A model generated the notes under the pieces. It ran no database searches. It had not been told where the DNA came from and worked only from the letters and a program-made list of their open reading frames with translations. From the IMG/VR virus record IMGVR_UViG_3300050120_000073, positions 1 to 48,009 of that record: a stretch of DNA of 48,009 nucleotides; one strand, given 5' to 3'. Source of the stretch: a virus. Both the position numbers and the translations under genes were made by a program. Below, one piece after another: positions 8,567-15,665 of this stretch; position 1 is the stretch's first letter, and the number at the start of each line of letters is the position of its first letter.

Positions 8567-9216
8567 TATGGTAGCGACCTGTAGCGGTAGCCGTGCATCA
8601 TCTTGATGTCGTGGTCGTCAAACAGTCCGCCATAAGAGGCAGTGGTGCTAAACGAGACATCACCCACCTTGGGGTTGGCTACGCCAGGCACGGGTGGGTC
8701 GAGTTGTGTTCCTGGAGTCTGACGCCGCAACATTCGTACCGCGACTTTGAGTATCACGGTGCGCAATTCGCTGGGCAAAGACTCAGGGGTCCAGCCGCCC
8801 TGGTACGTGAGTGTGCCGTATTGCTCAATCCAGGTATAGCCCCAAAACCCGAGCATGACGTCGTCCGGTGGCATGTAGCGCACTTCGACTTGGTCCACCA
8901 CTTGCGTGCCCGCAGGTTCGATGACTTGCTGAATCGGGATAGCGGGTGGCCGCACGCTGCCCGCCGCTCCGAAGATGGCATCCACGTAGCCGTCGTACGA
9001 GATTCGGCATCGGTGCGTCCATATCGCATTGCGCAGGGGCCTACGCAAGTGCTCCTCTACCTTTTGCGTGGCCTTGTCCAGCAGGTCTTGGTCGACGGAG
9101 TATGTAGCGCCAAACTCATCTATCATGTCCTCCGGTAGGACCACTGACGCGATAGCGCCCGGCGCAGCGAGAATGGGCGGTGTCGGTGCAGCCGCTACCG
9201 GATTCCACATTACCAT
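8566..9216 (-). CDS. Head-tail adaptor (connector) protein
   Basis: The 216-residue protein has an all-helical middle (DQDLLDKATQKVEEHLRRPL), a beta hairpin, then 'YGTLTYQGGWTPESLPSELRTVILKVAVRMLRRQ'. This last element is typical of phage connector proteins of the HK97 gp6/SPP1 gp15 class: a YxGGW turn followed by a helix of the form LP..LR..I...A.R.. . It lies downstream of the major capsid gene and upstream of the stopper. The role would be to bind the portal ring and extend the DNA channel. Confidence 0.78.
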   Translation of the reverse strand: MVMWNPVAAAPTPPILAAPGAIASVVLPEDMIDEFGATYSVDQDLLDKATQKVEEHLRRPLRNAIWTHRCRISYDGYVDAIFGAAGSVRPPAIPIQQVIEPAGTQVVDQVEVRYMPPDDVMLGFWGYTWIEQYGTLTYQGGWTPESLPSELRTVILKVAVRMLRRQTPGTQLDPPVPGVANPKVGDVSFSTTASYGGLFDDHDIKMMHGYRYRSLP

Positions 9217-9618
9217 TTAAGACGCTCGCAGTTTCTGCCCCGCTGGCTTTTTCGCTCGACGCTTTACTGCCGCTACGGTCTCTTGCGCCACGCGCTGTTC
9301 GGTTACGGGCTCGCCGTCGTCATCCCCGCCTTCCACTTCGACGACGATGAGCGCGTGTTGCGGTGGTAGGCGCGGGGCCTCGGGTTCCACCAGTCCTAGT
9401 TCGGCGGCTTCCTCCCATGGGATAGGGGTGCCGATGCCGTACACCAGTCGCCCGTTTCGAGTTACGCGGGAAGTGGTGGTGAAGAACCGACCCGACTTCC
9501 ATTGACCGCTGCCCACGGGCTTGCCGCCGATTCCTAGCGGCACCGCCGCCATCATCGTGTCGCTGCATTCGCCGGGAGGACCACCACAGATGGCGCATGC
9601 GGTTAGTTCGACAGTCAC
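9217..9618 (-). CDS. Hypothetical protein with N-terminal CxxC and charged tail
   Basis: A 133-residue protein. The start contains CAICGGPPGEC, a possible metal-binding knuckle, followed by a Gly-rich beta section (GIGGKPVGSGQWKSGRFFTTT) and a long acidic-then-basic tail (EVEGGDDDGEP...VKRRAKKPAGQK). Genes with this layout commonly follow the capsid gene in actinophages, but their role is unknown. Its stop is directly adjacent to the adaptor start, and its own start overlaps the preceding small gene, so it belongs to the connector operon. Confidence 0.65.
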   Translation of the reverse strand: MTVELTACAICGGPPGECSDTMMAAVPLGIGGKPVGSGQWKSGRFFTTTSRVTRNGRLVYGIGTPIPWEEAAELGLVEPEAPRLPPQHALIVVEVEGGDDDGEPVTEQRVAQETVAAVKRRAKKPAGQKLRAS

Positions 9619-9851
9619 GTTATCTCCTGTCCCGCGCCGTTGTAGGTCGGCGGCAGTTCGGTCTCGGTGGGGCTCACGGGGGCCAGTTCGGTGGCGACAT
9701 TGGCCAGGTCCCCCAGGAGCAGGACCACCTGCCCGAGGCTGTCGGCCTGGCTGCGGACGGTCGCGGTGCCTGCAGCCTCCAGTTGGGCGGTCAGCGTGGT
9801 AGCGATGGCCTGTAAGGCGGTCACGGACCCGCTGATGTCAGTTGCACTCAT
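9615..9851 (-). CDS. Small hypothetical helical protein
   Basis: A 78-residue protein, mostly one long amphipathic helix (SVTALQAIATTLTAQLEAAGTA, then SLGQVVLLLGDLANVATEL) ending in a short Pro/Thr tail. It starts at ATG 9851 with no Shine-Dalgarno sequence. Instead a TAGACT -10 box lies exactly 6 nt upstream (9858-9863), which would put the ATG at the transcript's first base. It is the first gene of the connector operon and diverges from the plus-strand gene at 9927. Function unknown. Confidence 0.6.
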   Translation of the reverse strand: MSATDISGSVTALQAIATTLTAQLEAAGTATVRSQADSLGQVVLLLGDLANVATELAPVSPTETELPPTYNGAGQEIT

Positions 9852-9857
9852 GGGTCG

Positions 9858-9863
9858 AGTCTA
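9858..9863 (-). promoter_or_regulatory. -10 box of a leaderless minus-strand promoter
   Basis: TAGACT on the minus strand is followed by 6 nt and then the ATG at 9851. A GGACAC half-site lies upstream at the place where other promoters here carry GACAA. No good -35 hexamer is present, so this promoter is weaker or needs an activator. It is divergent from the promoter at 9892-9920. Confidence 0.45.
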
Positions 9864-9891
9864 CCACCGTGTCCGGGCGGGGCGGGGGTAC

Positions 9892-9920
9892 TTGACAGAG
9901 AGACAAAGATATGGTAGACT
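9892..9920 (+). promoter_or_regulatory. Promoter with TTGAC-N5-GACAA operator
   Basis: A -35 box TTGACA (9892-9897), a 17-nt spacer and a -10 box TAGACT (9915-9920), then 6 nt to an ATG at 9927. The dyad TTGAC-AGAGA-GACAA (9892-9906) overlaps the -35 box. This is the only member of the repeated promoter family that points along the plus strand. Confidence 0.8.
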
Positions 9921-9926
9921 TAAATC

Positions 9927-10217
9927 ATGAAGTTAACCACCACAGAGGAGAACACAATGGCACAAACCGTCACCGTCTTAGGGGGGAACCTCTCCAATAA
10001 GATGGACAACAAAGGTATGACCCATATCCACGCTGCTGGGTGCGGCGACATAGGCCGCAACTACACCAAGAAGGATGTCATCGGGACGTTCGAAATCGAG
10101 AGCATCGAAGCCTACATCAAGGCTGAATGGTACGACTTCCTTGACGAAGGCTGCTCGGTTGACGAGATTTTAGCCGACTTCTACATCGCGCCCTGTGTTG
10201 AGGTGCCGATTCACTAA
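9927..10217 (+). CDS. Lone plus-strand small protein
   Basis: The only plus-strand gene found. From ATG 9927 it gives 96 residues; an in-frame ATG at 9957 preceded by GAGGAG (6-nt spacing) gives 86 residues and is probably a strong start. The first ATG falls exactly where transcription should begin. The protein has a Gly-rich start (VTVLGGNLSNKMDNKG), a GCGDIGRNY turn and an acidic C-terminal half (SIEAYIKAEWYDFLDEG, SVDEILADFY) that looks like a small alpha/beta fold. I do not recognise it. It is insulated by its own promoter and a hairpin terminator, placed between capsid and connector operons, so it can be expressed at a different time from them. Confidence 0.8.
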   Translation: MKLTTTEENTMAQTVTVLGGNLSNKMDNKGMTHIHAAGCGDIGRNYTKKDVIGTFEIESIEAYIKAEWYDFLDEGCSVDEILADFYIAPCVEVPIH

Positions 10218-10238
10218 CGCACCCCACACAAGCAACTG

Positions 10239-10261
10239 CCCCGGCGCTCATAACGCCGGGG
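10239..10261. terminator. Hairpin between convergent genes
   Basis: A perfect 8-bp stem CCCCGGCG / CGCCGGGG with a 7-nt loop lies between the stop of the plus-strand gene (10217) and the stop of the capsid gene (10290). It can serve both strands. No long U-tract follows on either side, which is common in GC-rich phages. Confidence 0.75.
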
Positions 10262-10289
10262 TAGATTACTATTTGTAAGCGGAGGTTGC

Positions 10290-11603
10290 CTACAGGGTCG
10301 CCAACACGAACCAGTCGGGGCGGTAAACCGCGAGAGCGAGACGCTCTTCGATGAGAACCGCGACCTTGTTGTTCGTGAAGTAGTCGGCGTGCTGGTCGCC
10401 CACTCGGATGCTGGCCGCGCTGCGGTCGAACAACTGCGCACCGGTCTTGAAGGAGCCCACGAGCGCCTGACCGACTGCAATTGAACGACTGCGCACTGCG
10501 GGCATGCCCCAAACGGTCTTGGGCGCATCGCCATAGGGCGAGCCCGGACCAGTGGCAACCGGCGAACCGTCGAGCCACTGAGCGTGACGCGTGGTCACCA
10601 TGGTCCAGTAGTCGAGTGGGTTCATCGCCACGCCGTCCGCGTCACCGTCCACGCTCTCAATCAATCCGATTGCGAGACCGATGGTCGCGGCGTGGTCGCC
10701 GCTGACCGCAGTCTGCGTCTGGATGTTGGGAGTATTGGTGATGCCGCGAATGTCCGCGCCATTGCCCGTGCCGTTCAGCAACTGCTCTTCCTCGCGGACC
10801 CGAATCATGTACCCGAGGCGGGCATTGATGTAGGACTGCAGAGTCGGAGCGTCTTCGAGAATCTCGGTCGTGACCGGGACCCACGCGCCAATCTTGCGCA
10901 CTGGTGCGAGGTCCTGCGTGAACAGGACTTGCACCTCGGGCTTAGGCGTACCTTCGGCCACGGACGTCGCGCCCTCTTCGTACACTCGGGGGTTGAGTTC
11001 CCGAATGTAAGGAATCGCTGCCAACTCGGTGGTGCCGGTGGCGAGCAAATCCCGCATGAAGAGGCGGCGCTGGTCGATGGCCGAGGACGGCAGGTACGGG
11101 GTGCCACGAGGGACCCACAAACCAGCCGAACCGTTCGGGTCGAGGTAAGTGCCTTCACCGATGAGGAACGGGTCCCCCGCGATGACGGACGGCGCGCGCA
11201 CTTCGATGTCAGGCGACGTGCCCGAACCGTTGCCACGCTCGCGCCACTCCTTGAAGCGCTCGTTCTCGACGACCTGCTGGCCCATCGAGCGGTGGTAGAT
11301 GCCACTACCCGATATTCCGGCCCCGGTGCCCTGCGCGCCCGCGCCCTTGCGCTCTTGCGCTTGCTGACGGAGCGTCAGCGCGGCGAGATTCCACGAGTCC
11401 ACCTCGCGCTGCTCCGCCACGCGGAGTTCCGCGTCGAGCGAGTAGACGAGGTGGGCGGAGTCCCGCATCTCCTGCGTCCACTTGTCGGACCGCTGGTCCT
11501 TGGGCTTGGTGCGCAACTCCCGTAGGTGGTTGCCCAGTTCGTAGAGGGACGTCCGCAGTTCGGCTGCGGGCTGGACCTCCAAGGTGTTTACTTCGGGTGC
11601 CAT
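10290..11603 (-). CDS. Major capsid protein, HK97 fold
   Basis: The 437-residue protein has the two-part layout of HK97 capsid precursors. Residues 1-100 are a charged helical region (LYELGNHLRELRTKPKDQ, AELRVAEQREVDSWN) acting as a built-in scaffold (delta domain) that the protease would remove. The rest shows capsid signatures: 'IPYIRELNP...EEGATSVAEGTPKPEVQVLFTQ', 'KIGAWVPVTTEILEDAPTLQSYI', 'EEEQLLNGTGNGADIRGI' and a late 'GMPAVRSRSIAVGQALVGSF'. The AEG..KP...F.......KI....P.T.E.L.D pattern is diagnostic for the Phage_capsid family. A good AGGAG ribosome site precedes the ATG. It is separated from its protease gene by the glycan cassette, which is unusual. Confidence 0.95.
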   Translation of the reverse strand: MAPEVNTLEVQPAAELRTSLYELGNHLRELRTKPKDQRSDKWTQEMRDSAHLVYSLDAELRVAEQREVDSWNLAALTLRQQAQERKGAGAQGTGAGISGSGIYHRSMGQQVVENERFKEWRERGNGSGTSPDIEVRAPSVIAGDPFLIGEGTYLDPNGSAGLWVPRGTPYLPSSAIDQRRLFMRDLLATGTTELAAIPYIRELNPRVYEEGATSVAEGTPKPEVQVLFTQDLAPVRKIGAWVPVTTEILEDAPTLQSYINARLGYMIRVREEEQLLNGTGNGADIRGITNTPNIQTQTAVSGDHAATIGLAIGLIESVDGDADGVAMNPLDYWTMVTTRHAQWLDGSPVATGPGSPYGDAPKTVWGMPAVRSRSIAVGQALVGSFKTGAQLFDRSAASIRVGDQHADYFTNNKVAVLIEERLALAVYRPDWFVLATL

Positions 11604-11662
11604 TATGGCTCCTTTTCTTGTAGGTGCTGCTCTTGCAGTCGGGTGGTCGCTATCGGCCCGTT

Positions 11663-11743
11663 TTAGGTTTCCCCGTACTCCCGCCAGCGTACTAGGTCAA
11701 AAGCGTGTCCGGTGGACGACTTGCCCACGAGACATATCTCCAT
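11663..11743 (-). CDS. Possible 26-residue ORF before the capsid gene
   Basis: ATG 11743 is preceded by GAGAAAGGC and opens a 26-codon frame (MEICLVGKSSTGHAF...). It lies in the 191-nt gap between the glycan cassette and the capsid gene. A peptide of this size may be a leader, or chance. No family is recognised. The rest of the gap holds only a hairpin. Confidence 0.25.
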   Translation of the reverse strand: MEICLVGKSSTGHAFDLVRWREYGET

Positions 11744-11772
11744 GCCTTTCTCTTGTCATCGAGCCCAGTTTG

Positions 11773-11786
11773 GGGGCGCTTGCCCC
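11773..11786. terminator. Hairpin after the glycan cassette
   Basis: GGGGC-gctt-GCCCC forms a compact stem just beyond the stop of the gene at 11795, with GCCC/GGGC outside it as a possible extension. It may end the minus-strand transcript of the cassette before the capsid gene. No U-tract is present. Confidence 0.45.
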
Positions 11787-11794
11787 TCACGGGC

Positions 11795-12430
11795 CTACGA
11801 GCGGAAAAGAGACAAATCGGGCCACCCCGGAAGGAGGTCGTCTACGAGAGGGTTCTTGCTACCTAGCCAGGTTTCGCCAAACCATCGATTCTCATAGGAA
11901 GGTTCATCGAGCCTACGCACGTAAGTGGCCTTGGCCCACCACCAGTTACCCCCGAAGAACGGGGTATCCACATTATCGGGCCACTCCTCCTTGGACAGCC
12001 AATGGCACCCCACGGCGTCTACCGGCTCCAACCTCCTAAGACACTCCCGCCACCCCTGCACTACTACGGCCTCCATCGAGCGCCGCCAGGCTACGTTGAT
12101 TTCGCTGGGGTCGTGCACACCTTTGGTGTGCGCATATAATATCGCGCCCTCTCGGTTTTGTATGTGCTCCCACACTCTAATCATCGAGAGCGTGGCTTGC
12201 TCCCAACCCGAATAACAGTAACGCACTACGTTGACGCTGCTTACCCTCTCGCTGCAAAAGTCGTAGACTCGCTCTTGTTCTTCACGCGTGCTGGCGACGA
12301 TGCCAACTCGAAAGCCATCATGATCGAGTGCGTCCATTAGGCCGCTCTCGGTCAGTGCGGTCAGGTGTTCTTCGACGACGTCCTCCCAACCCTCGACGGC
12401 GTAGATGTGGTAGTAGTGGCGAAGGTTCAT
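11795..12430 (-). CDS. Glycosyltransferase-like protein
   Basis: A 211-residue protein. It shows the pattern of a family seen in viruses and bacteria that are annotated as glycosyltransferases: 'LYAHTKGVHDPSEINVAWRRSMEAV' (the HTKG and the later WRR..E element) and 'TPFFGGNWWWAKATYVRRL' (GNWWWA acceptor loop). The N-terminal part (YHIYAVEGWEDVVEEHL) matches the opening of the same family. It is the last gene of the sugar cassette and overlaps the upstream gene by 4 nt. It probably adds a sugar to a virion protein or glycan. Donor and acceptor are unknown. Confidence 0.7.
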   Translation of the reverse strand: MNLRHYYHIYAVEGWEDVVEEHLTALTESGLMDALDHDGFRVGIVASTREEQERVYDFCSERVSSVNVVRYCYSGWEQATLSMIRVWEHIQNREGAILYAHTKGVHDPSEINVAWRRSMEAVVVQGWRECLRRLEPVDAVGCHWLSKEEWPDNVDTPFFGGNWWWAKATYVRRLDEPSYENRWFGETWLGSKNPLVDDLLPGWPDLSLFRS

Positions 12431-12936
12431 GCGGTGGCTCGATACTTAATCATGTAGCCGGTGTCGTGCGGCACGTTGTTACGTCCGTGCAACTGCACGG
12501 CCTCGCCCCACTCTTGCTTGTGGTCAAAGCAGGTGACTGCACCGGCTGCGGCTTGATAGCCGAGCGTCCAGCCCCATTCGCCCAAATAGATGGAATCGTG
12601 CTTGTTGTAGACACGAGGCACACCGACTGCCTCTAGTGCCCATCGATCATATACGCCCATGTGGCACGAGTAGTGCATGTGGGCGGCATGATTGAGGCAA
12701 ATCGACCCCGGTGTGACCGCGATGCGGTCGAACACCGTGGAGTCAGTGATGACCATTGAATCCTGCAAGAAGACGAGTCGGTCAAAGCGCTCGTTATCCA
12801 AGCACCAGCGAATGACGCCGAGTTCGAACTCCCCCTCGCGGCTGACTACTATGTGCGGTCGTTTGATTGACGCCGACGCATCGCGCACCCATTCTTCACG
12901 ACCGTCCGCTGTGCCCACTACGATAAGGTCAATCAC
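12427..12936 (-). CDS. Glycosyltransferase-fold protein
   Basis: A 169-residue protein with a beta-strand start (MIDLIVVGTADGREEWV), then 'RWCLDNERFDRLVFLQDSMVITD' where the LVFLQDS segment occupies the place of the DxD-containing strand of GT-A enzymes, although only one Asp is present. Later there is 'LGEWGWTLGYQ'. The order of elements fits a small GT-A-like enzyme. Both ends overlap neighbours by a few bases, as in a translationally coupled operon. The missing DxD means it may be metal-independent, non-catalytic or a different fold; the call rests partly on context. Confidence 0.5.
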   Translation of the reverse strand: MIDLIVVGTADGREEWVRDASASIKRPHIVVSREGEFELGVIRWCLDNERFDRLVFLQDSMVITDSTVFDRIAVTPGSICLNHAAHMHYSCHMGVYDRWALEAVGVPRVYNKHDSIYLGEWGWTLGYQAAAGAVTCFDHKQEWGEAVQLHGRNNVPHDTGYMIKYRATA

Positions 12937-13336
12937 GGTGCGTCTTCACGATGGTGCTACTGATGTCGGGTACCAGGGGTACGTAGACCACGCCAATCCG
13001 GTGTTCGTCGAGCCAATCCTGCGTGACGCCGAGTTGGCCTAGGTAGTCGCGGCGCGCCCAATCCGAACCAATAACTAGATACTCCGGCGTTCGCGTCTCG
13101 ATAAAGTGGCCGGTATCGCCCGAGTGCAGGGTGGCCGCGCCGTATGCTTCTACTTGTCGCAAACGCGAATATTCGGGCACCCAAGGAAGAGCGCCCTTAT
13201 ATGACTCCACGAACTCGTCGCTATTAACTCCAATCATCACGGTGCCATGCTTACCGGCTAGAGCGCGACAACGTCGAAATAGGTCGATATGGCCTTCATG
13301 CAATAAGTCGAAAGTACCGACAGTGAGGATTCGCAC
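12929..13336 (-). CDS. Cytidylyltransferase (TagD-like nucleotidyltransferase)
   Basis: A 135-residue protein, the usual size of glycerol-3-phosphate cytidylyltransferases. The N-terminus reads 'ILTVGTFDLLHEGHIDLFRRCRAL', with the HxGH nucleotide-binding motif as HEGH. The late 'PDISSTIVK' corresponds to the ISST phosphate-binding loop. The reaction would be CTP + sugar- or polyol-phosphate to CDP-activated product plus diphosphate. Within this cassette it would supply an activated donor to the neighbouring transferases. Substrate cannot be read from sequence; related enzymes use glycerol-3-phosphate, heptose or ethanolamine phosphates. Confidence 0.88.
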   Translation of the reverse strand: MRILTVGTFDLLHEGHIDLFRRCRALAGKHGTVMIGVNSDEFVESYKGALPWVPEYSRLRQVEAYGAATLHSGDTGHFIETRTPEYLVIGSDWARRDYLGQLGVTQDWLDEHRIGVVYVPLVPDISSTIVKTHRD

Positions 13337-13893
13337 TACGCCTTCCTTAAGAAAACGATTTGCGGGTAGATGTGTACCTCACTCACCTCGCCAAGTTCTT
13401 GCAGCAGCAGGTCGATAGTGTCGTGCAGTCGGTCGCTGGCCACGCTCCCTTTGACCGGGTCACCCAACCACACCGGATGCCACTGCACCGCCAGGTCTTC
13501 AATCACGTACCACCCGCCCGGCATGATGTACGGCCACAATCGGTCGCACGCCGCCACGACGTCGGTGCCCAGGTGGCTACCATCGTCGATAATGATGTCG
13601 TACGGGCGGTCGGGTTCAAAGTCTTTGACGTCTCCCAAAGTCACACGTACGCGTTCATCATCGAACACTAAGTCAGCGCAGGCCGGGTCGATGTCCACGC
13701 CTTGAATGGAGCCCGCAGGGTGATAGAAGTAGTCGGCCCACAAACGCAACGAGCCACCGTGATACACCCCGATTTCGAGCAGGTTAACGGGCTCCCCGCG
13801 CAGTTCCGCGAAGTGGCGTTCGTAGTGCGGACAGTAGCCGTGCTCCCACTTGTCTGTCCCGTGATGCGCGGCCATCCGTTCCATTGCCGTCAT
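13336..13893 (-). CDS. Class I SAM-dependent methyltransferase (sugar O-methyltransferase type)
   Basis: A 185-residue protein beginning 'MAAHHGTDKWEHGYCPHYERHF', the characteristic opening of the macrocin/mycinose-type sugar O-methyltransferases and CmcI relatives. The SAM site follows as 'LLEIGVYHGGSLRLWADYF' (motif I, EIGxxxGGS) and 'IQGVDIDPAC' (acidic loop). 'DIIIDDGSHLGTDVVAACDRLWPYIMPGGWYVIEDL' holds the D..DGSH metal/active-site segment. It would methylate a sugar hydroxyl on the virion glycan or a nucleotide sugar. It overlaps its neighbours by 1 to 4 nt. Confidence 0.88.
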   Translation of the reverse strand: MTAMERMAAHHGTDKWEHGYCPHYERHFAELRGEPVNLLEIGVYHGGSLRLWADYFYHPAGSIQGVDIDPACADLVFDDERVRVTLGDVKDFEPDRPYDIIIDDGSHLGTDVVAACDRLWPYIMPGGWYVIEDLAVQWHPVWLGDPVKGSVASDRLHDTIDLLLQELGEVSEVHIYPQIVFLRKA

Positions 13894-14972
13894 TTGTTGC
13901 TGCTCCTTTGTTGGTGGTGGTTCTTCACAGCCTGTTCCCAGGCGCTAGCCCATCGATGGGCCTGCTTCTCGTAGGTGAGACTCGCAGCGATTTCCCTCCC
14001 GTGGCCCCTCGTTTGCTCTCGGAGGTCACGGCTGGCCAGCAGGGCACTGAGGTGCCGATGCCATTGGTGGGGGTACTGGGCGAGCAACCCAGCGCCCAAT
14101 CGAGAAAGACTCTCATACTGTTGCGTGGGGGAGGCAATGAAGGGCACACCGAGAGCGGCATACTCTAGCCCCTTGAGCCACGACTTGGATTCGTTGAATG
14201 CATTGAGTCGCAAGGGTACCAGGCCGATATCAAGACCCGCCACCACCGCAGGGTAGTTCTCTAACTGGATAGGTGGCGAATAAGCCGACTCTCCAGCGTC
14301 GAACCCGAGCATGCGACCGGTGGCCTGCGAACCAATGGTGAAGAACACTGCGCTCTCGTCGCCCCGCACGGCCCGTACCACGGCGTCCCCCACCGTCTCC
14401 AGGTCGCGCGGGTGGGTGGCGGGATTGCCGGTCCAGCCCACTATCGTGCGCCCTTCCATCAGTGCCCACGCGTCCCCCGGACTTACTTCCGTCGTAAGGT
14501 AGGACTCGGGCACGTAGTTGGGAAGGACGCGAACGCGACCACGTGCGGCAGGCGTCTCTTGGGCGAGCGTCGGCGTGCTTACCGTGACCAAGTCCGCGAG
14601 ACTGCAGGCGCGGGCCAGATGCGCAGGCGACCGCGTACTCGGATTGGTCGGGTGCAGGTAGGCGACGTTCTGGCGGTCGATGTTCCAGAAGTCGTCGTCG
14701 AACTCGACCACGACCGCGCTACCGTTGGCCTGAATAAAGGGGATAGCCTCGACGATGTGTTGGTCGAGTGGTCGCTGGAAGATGACGACGTCGTAATCGA
14801 GCGGGGCCACGCTGATGACGTGTCCGTCCGCCCATCCGCACAGAATGGACGCGCCGTTCTCGTCGAGCGCCACCTCGATATCGGGTTCCATCGATTGTAG
14901 CGCATGGGCGGGCGCGAGTAGACGATAGAACCCGCACCCGCCCAGGTCGGCATTGACGATTAAGACGCGCAC
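13890..14972 (-). CDS. GT-B glycosyltransferase (group 1 type)
   Basis: I start at GTG 14972 (VRVLIVNADLGGCGFYRLL), which overlaps the preceding stop by 13 nt; longer ATG starts run through the upstream gene. The 360-residue product has a GT-B layout: N-terminal Rossmann start 'VLIVNADLGGCGFYRLLAPAHAL', an inter-domain 'VVVEFDDDFWNI', then 'IVGWTGNPATHPRDLETV' opening the second domain and 'DIGLVPLRLNAFNESKSWLKGLEYAALGVPFIAS', the E-x7-E-like donor phosphate element (LEYAALGVP). It is the first committed gene of the cassette. The sugar donor is unknown. Confidence 0.85.
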   Translation of the reverse strand: MRVLIVNADLGGCGFYRLLAPAHALQSMEPDIEVALDENGASILCGWADGHVISVAPLDYDVVIFQRPLDQHIVEAIPFIQANGSAVVVEFDDDFWNIDRQNVAYLHPTNPSTRSPAHLARACSLADLVTVSTPTLAQETPAARGRVRVLPNYVPESYLTTEVSPGDAWALMEGRTIVGWTGNPATHPRDLETVGDAVVRAVRGDESAVFFTIGSQATGRMLGFDAGESAYSPPIQLENYPAVVAGLDIGLVPLRLNAFNESKSWLKGLEYAALGVPFIASPTQQYESLSRLGAGLLAQYPHQWHRHLSALLASRDLREQTRGHGREIAASLTYEKQAHRWASAWEQAVKNHHQQRSSNK

Positions 14973-15229
14973 AGCGGCTCCAGTTCTGGCCAGTCGTAGC
15001 CGTACCCCAGCATTACCGGTTGAATCGAGCGCCCCGGCCCCTCGGGGTCGCGATTGAGTAACCGTGACTCGTAGCGATAGCGCGCGAGGTCGAAATCGAT
15101 GTAGTGCTCCGCACATTCGCGTTTGACGCGCTGCAAGCACCACTCTTCGAATGTGGCCTTGTCGTCGGGCAAATGCATGACCGAATACTCGCACTCTACC
15201 CTGATATTGAACAAGTTGTGATGAGCCAT
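14960..15229 (-). CDS. Hypothetical protein opening the glycan cassette
   Basis: An 89-residue protein, acidic and aromatic (MAHHNLFNIRVECEYSV, YIDFDLARYRYESRLLN). No family is recognised. ATG 15229 lies 5 nt after a TAGACT -10 box, with no ribosome site, so the message is probably leaderless. It overlaps the glycosyltransferase start, indicating coupled translation, and so may be an accessory factor of the cassette. Confidence 0.6.
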   Translation of the reverse strand: MAHHNLFNIRVECEYSVMHLPDDKATFEEWCLQRVKRECAEHYIDFDLARYRYESRLLNRDPEGPGRSIQPVMLGYGYDWPELEPLCAS

Positions 15230-15234
15230 GCGCC

Positions 15235-15264
15235 AGTCTAGCGCAGGATTTGCCTATTCGGCAC
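15235..15264 (-). promoter_or_regulatory. Promoter of the glycan cassette, degenerate operator
   Basis: The -10 box TAGACT (15235-15240) is 18 nt from a poor -35 hexamer GTGCCG (15259-15264). The dyad reads TTGCC-TATTC-GGCAC on the plus strand, one mismatch from the family TTGNC-N5-GNCAA. It would drive 15229 to 11795. Confidence 0.55.
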
Positions 15265-15271
15265 GGACATG

Positions 15272-15544
15272 TTAGAACCTCCGCACGATTGCGGTGGTGA
15301 TGCCGTTAGTGACGCTGCGGCTGATGGTGAATCCCGCACTCTGCAAAACAACGATGGCCTCGGCCACCAGCAACTCGCTGGTGTATTCAATGTTCTGCGC
15401 GTAGACCGCGACGGCGTCTAAGCCGTAGTCTTCGACGGACAAGAACGGCGACGTGTTGACCAGGTCGCCCAATGCTCGCTCGACGGCTCCGGTGGTGGTG
15501 GTGGTCATGGTCTTGGCTCCTTGTGCGGTAGTCTGGTTCTTCAT
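15272..15544 (-). CDS. Small protein behind a dual-start promoter
   Basis: A 90-residue protein from ATG 15544, or 78 residues from the in-frame ATG 15508 that has an AAGGAG ribosome site. The first 12 residues (MKNQTTAQGAKT) are the Thr/Lys-rich extension seen on several genes of this phage. The rest is a short alpha/beta protein (VYAQNIEYTSELLVAEAIVVLQSAGFTISR). I do not recognise it. It has its own promoter and sits between the glycan cassette and the decoration gene. Confidence 0.7.
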   Translation of the reverse strand: MKNQTTAQGAKTMTTTTTGAVERALGDLVNTSPFLSVEDYGLDAVAVYAQNIEYTSELLVAEAIVVLQSAGFTISRSVTNGITTAIVRRF

Positions 15545-15550
15545 ATCCCC

Positions 15551-15579
15551 AGTCTATCACCCATTTGTCCCCGTGTCAA
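15551..15579 (-). promoter_or_regulatory. Promoter with TTGAC-N5-GACAA operator
   Basis: On the minus strand: TTGACA, 17-nt spacer, TAGACT, 6 nt, then ATG 15544. The dyad occupies 15565-15579. The -35 through GGGGACAAAT segment is identical to that of the promoter at 42920-42949. Confidence 0.82.
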
Positions 15580-15613
15580 GTACCCGGTCAAACCGGCCCC
15601 GGATACAGCGAGA

Positions 15614-15631
15614 CCCCGCCCGAAGGCGGGG
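15614..15631 (-). terminator. GC-rich hairpin with UUCG-type loop
   Basis: CCCCGCC-cgaa-GGCGGGG lies 35 nt beyond the stop of the gene at 15666. On the minus-strand transcript the loop is UUCG, the very stable tetraloop. It separates the head operon from the following promoter. There is no U-tract. Confidence 0.65.
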
Positions 15632-15665
15632 CCGCTGCCGTGTTCGAGTTGGGGTGCCCTCGCGA

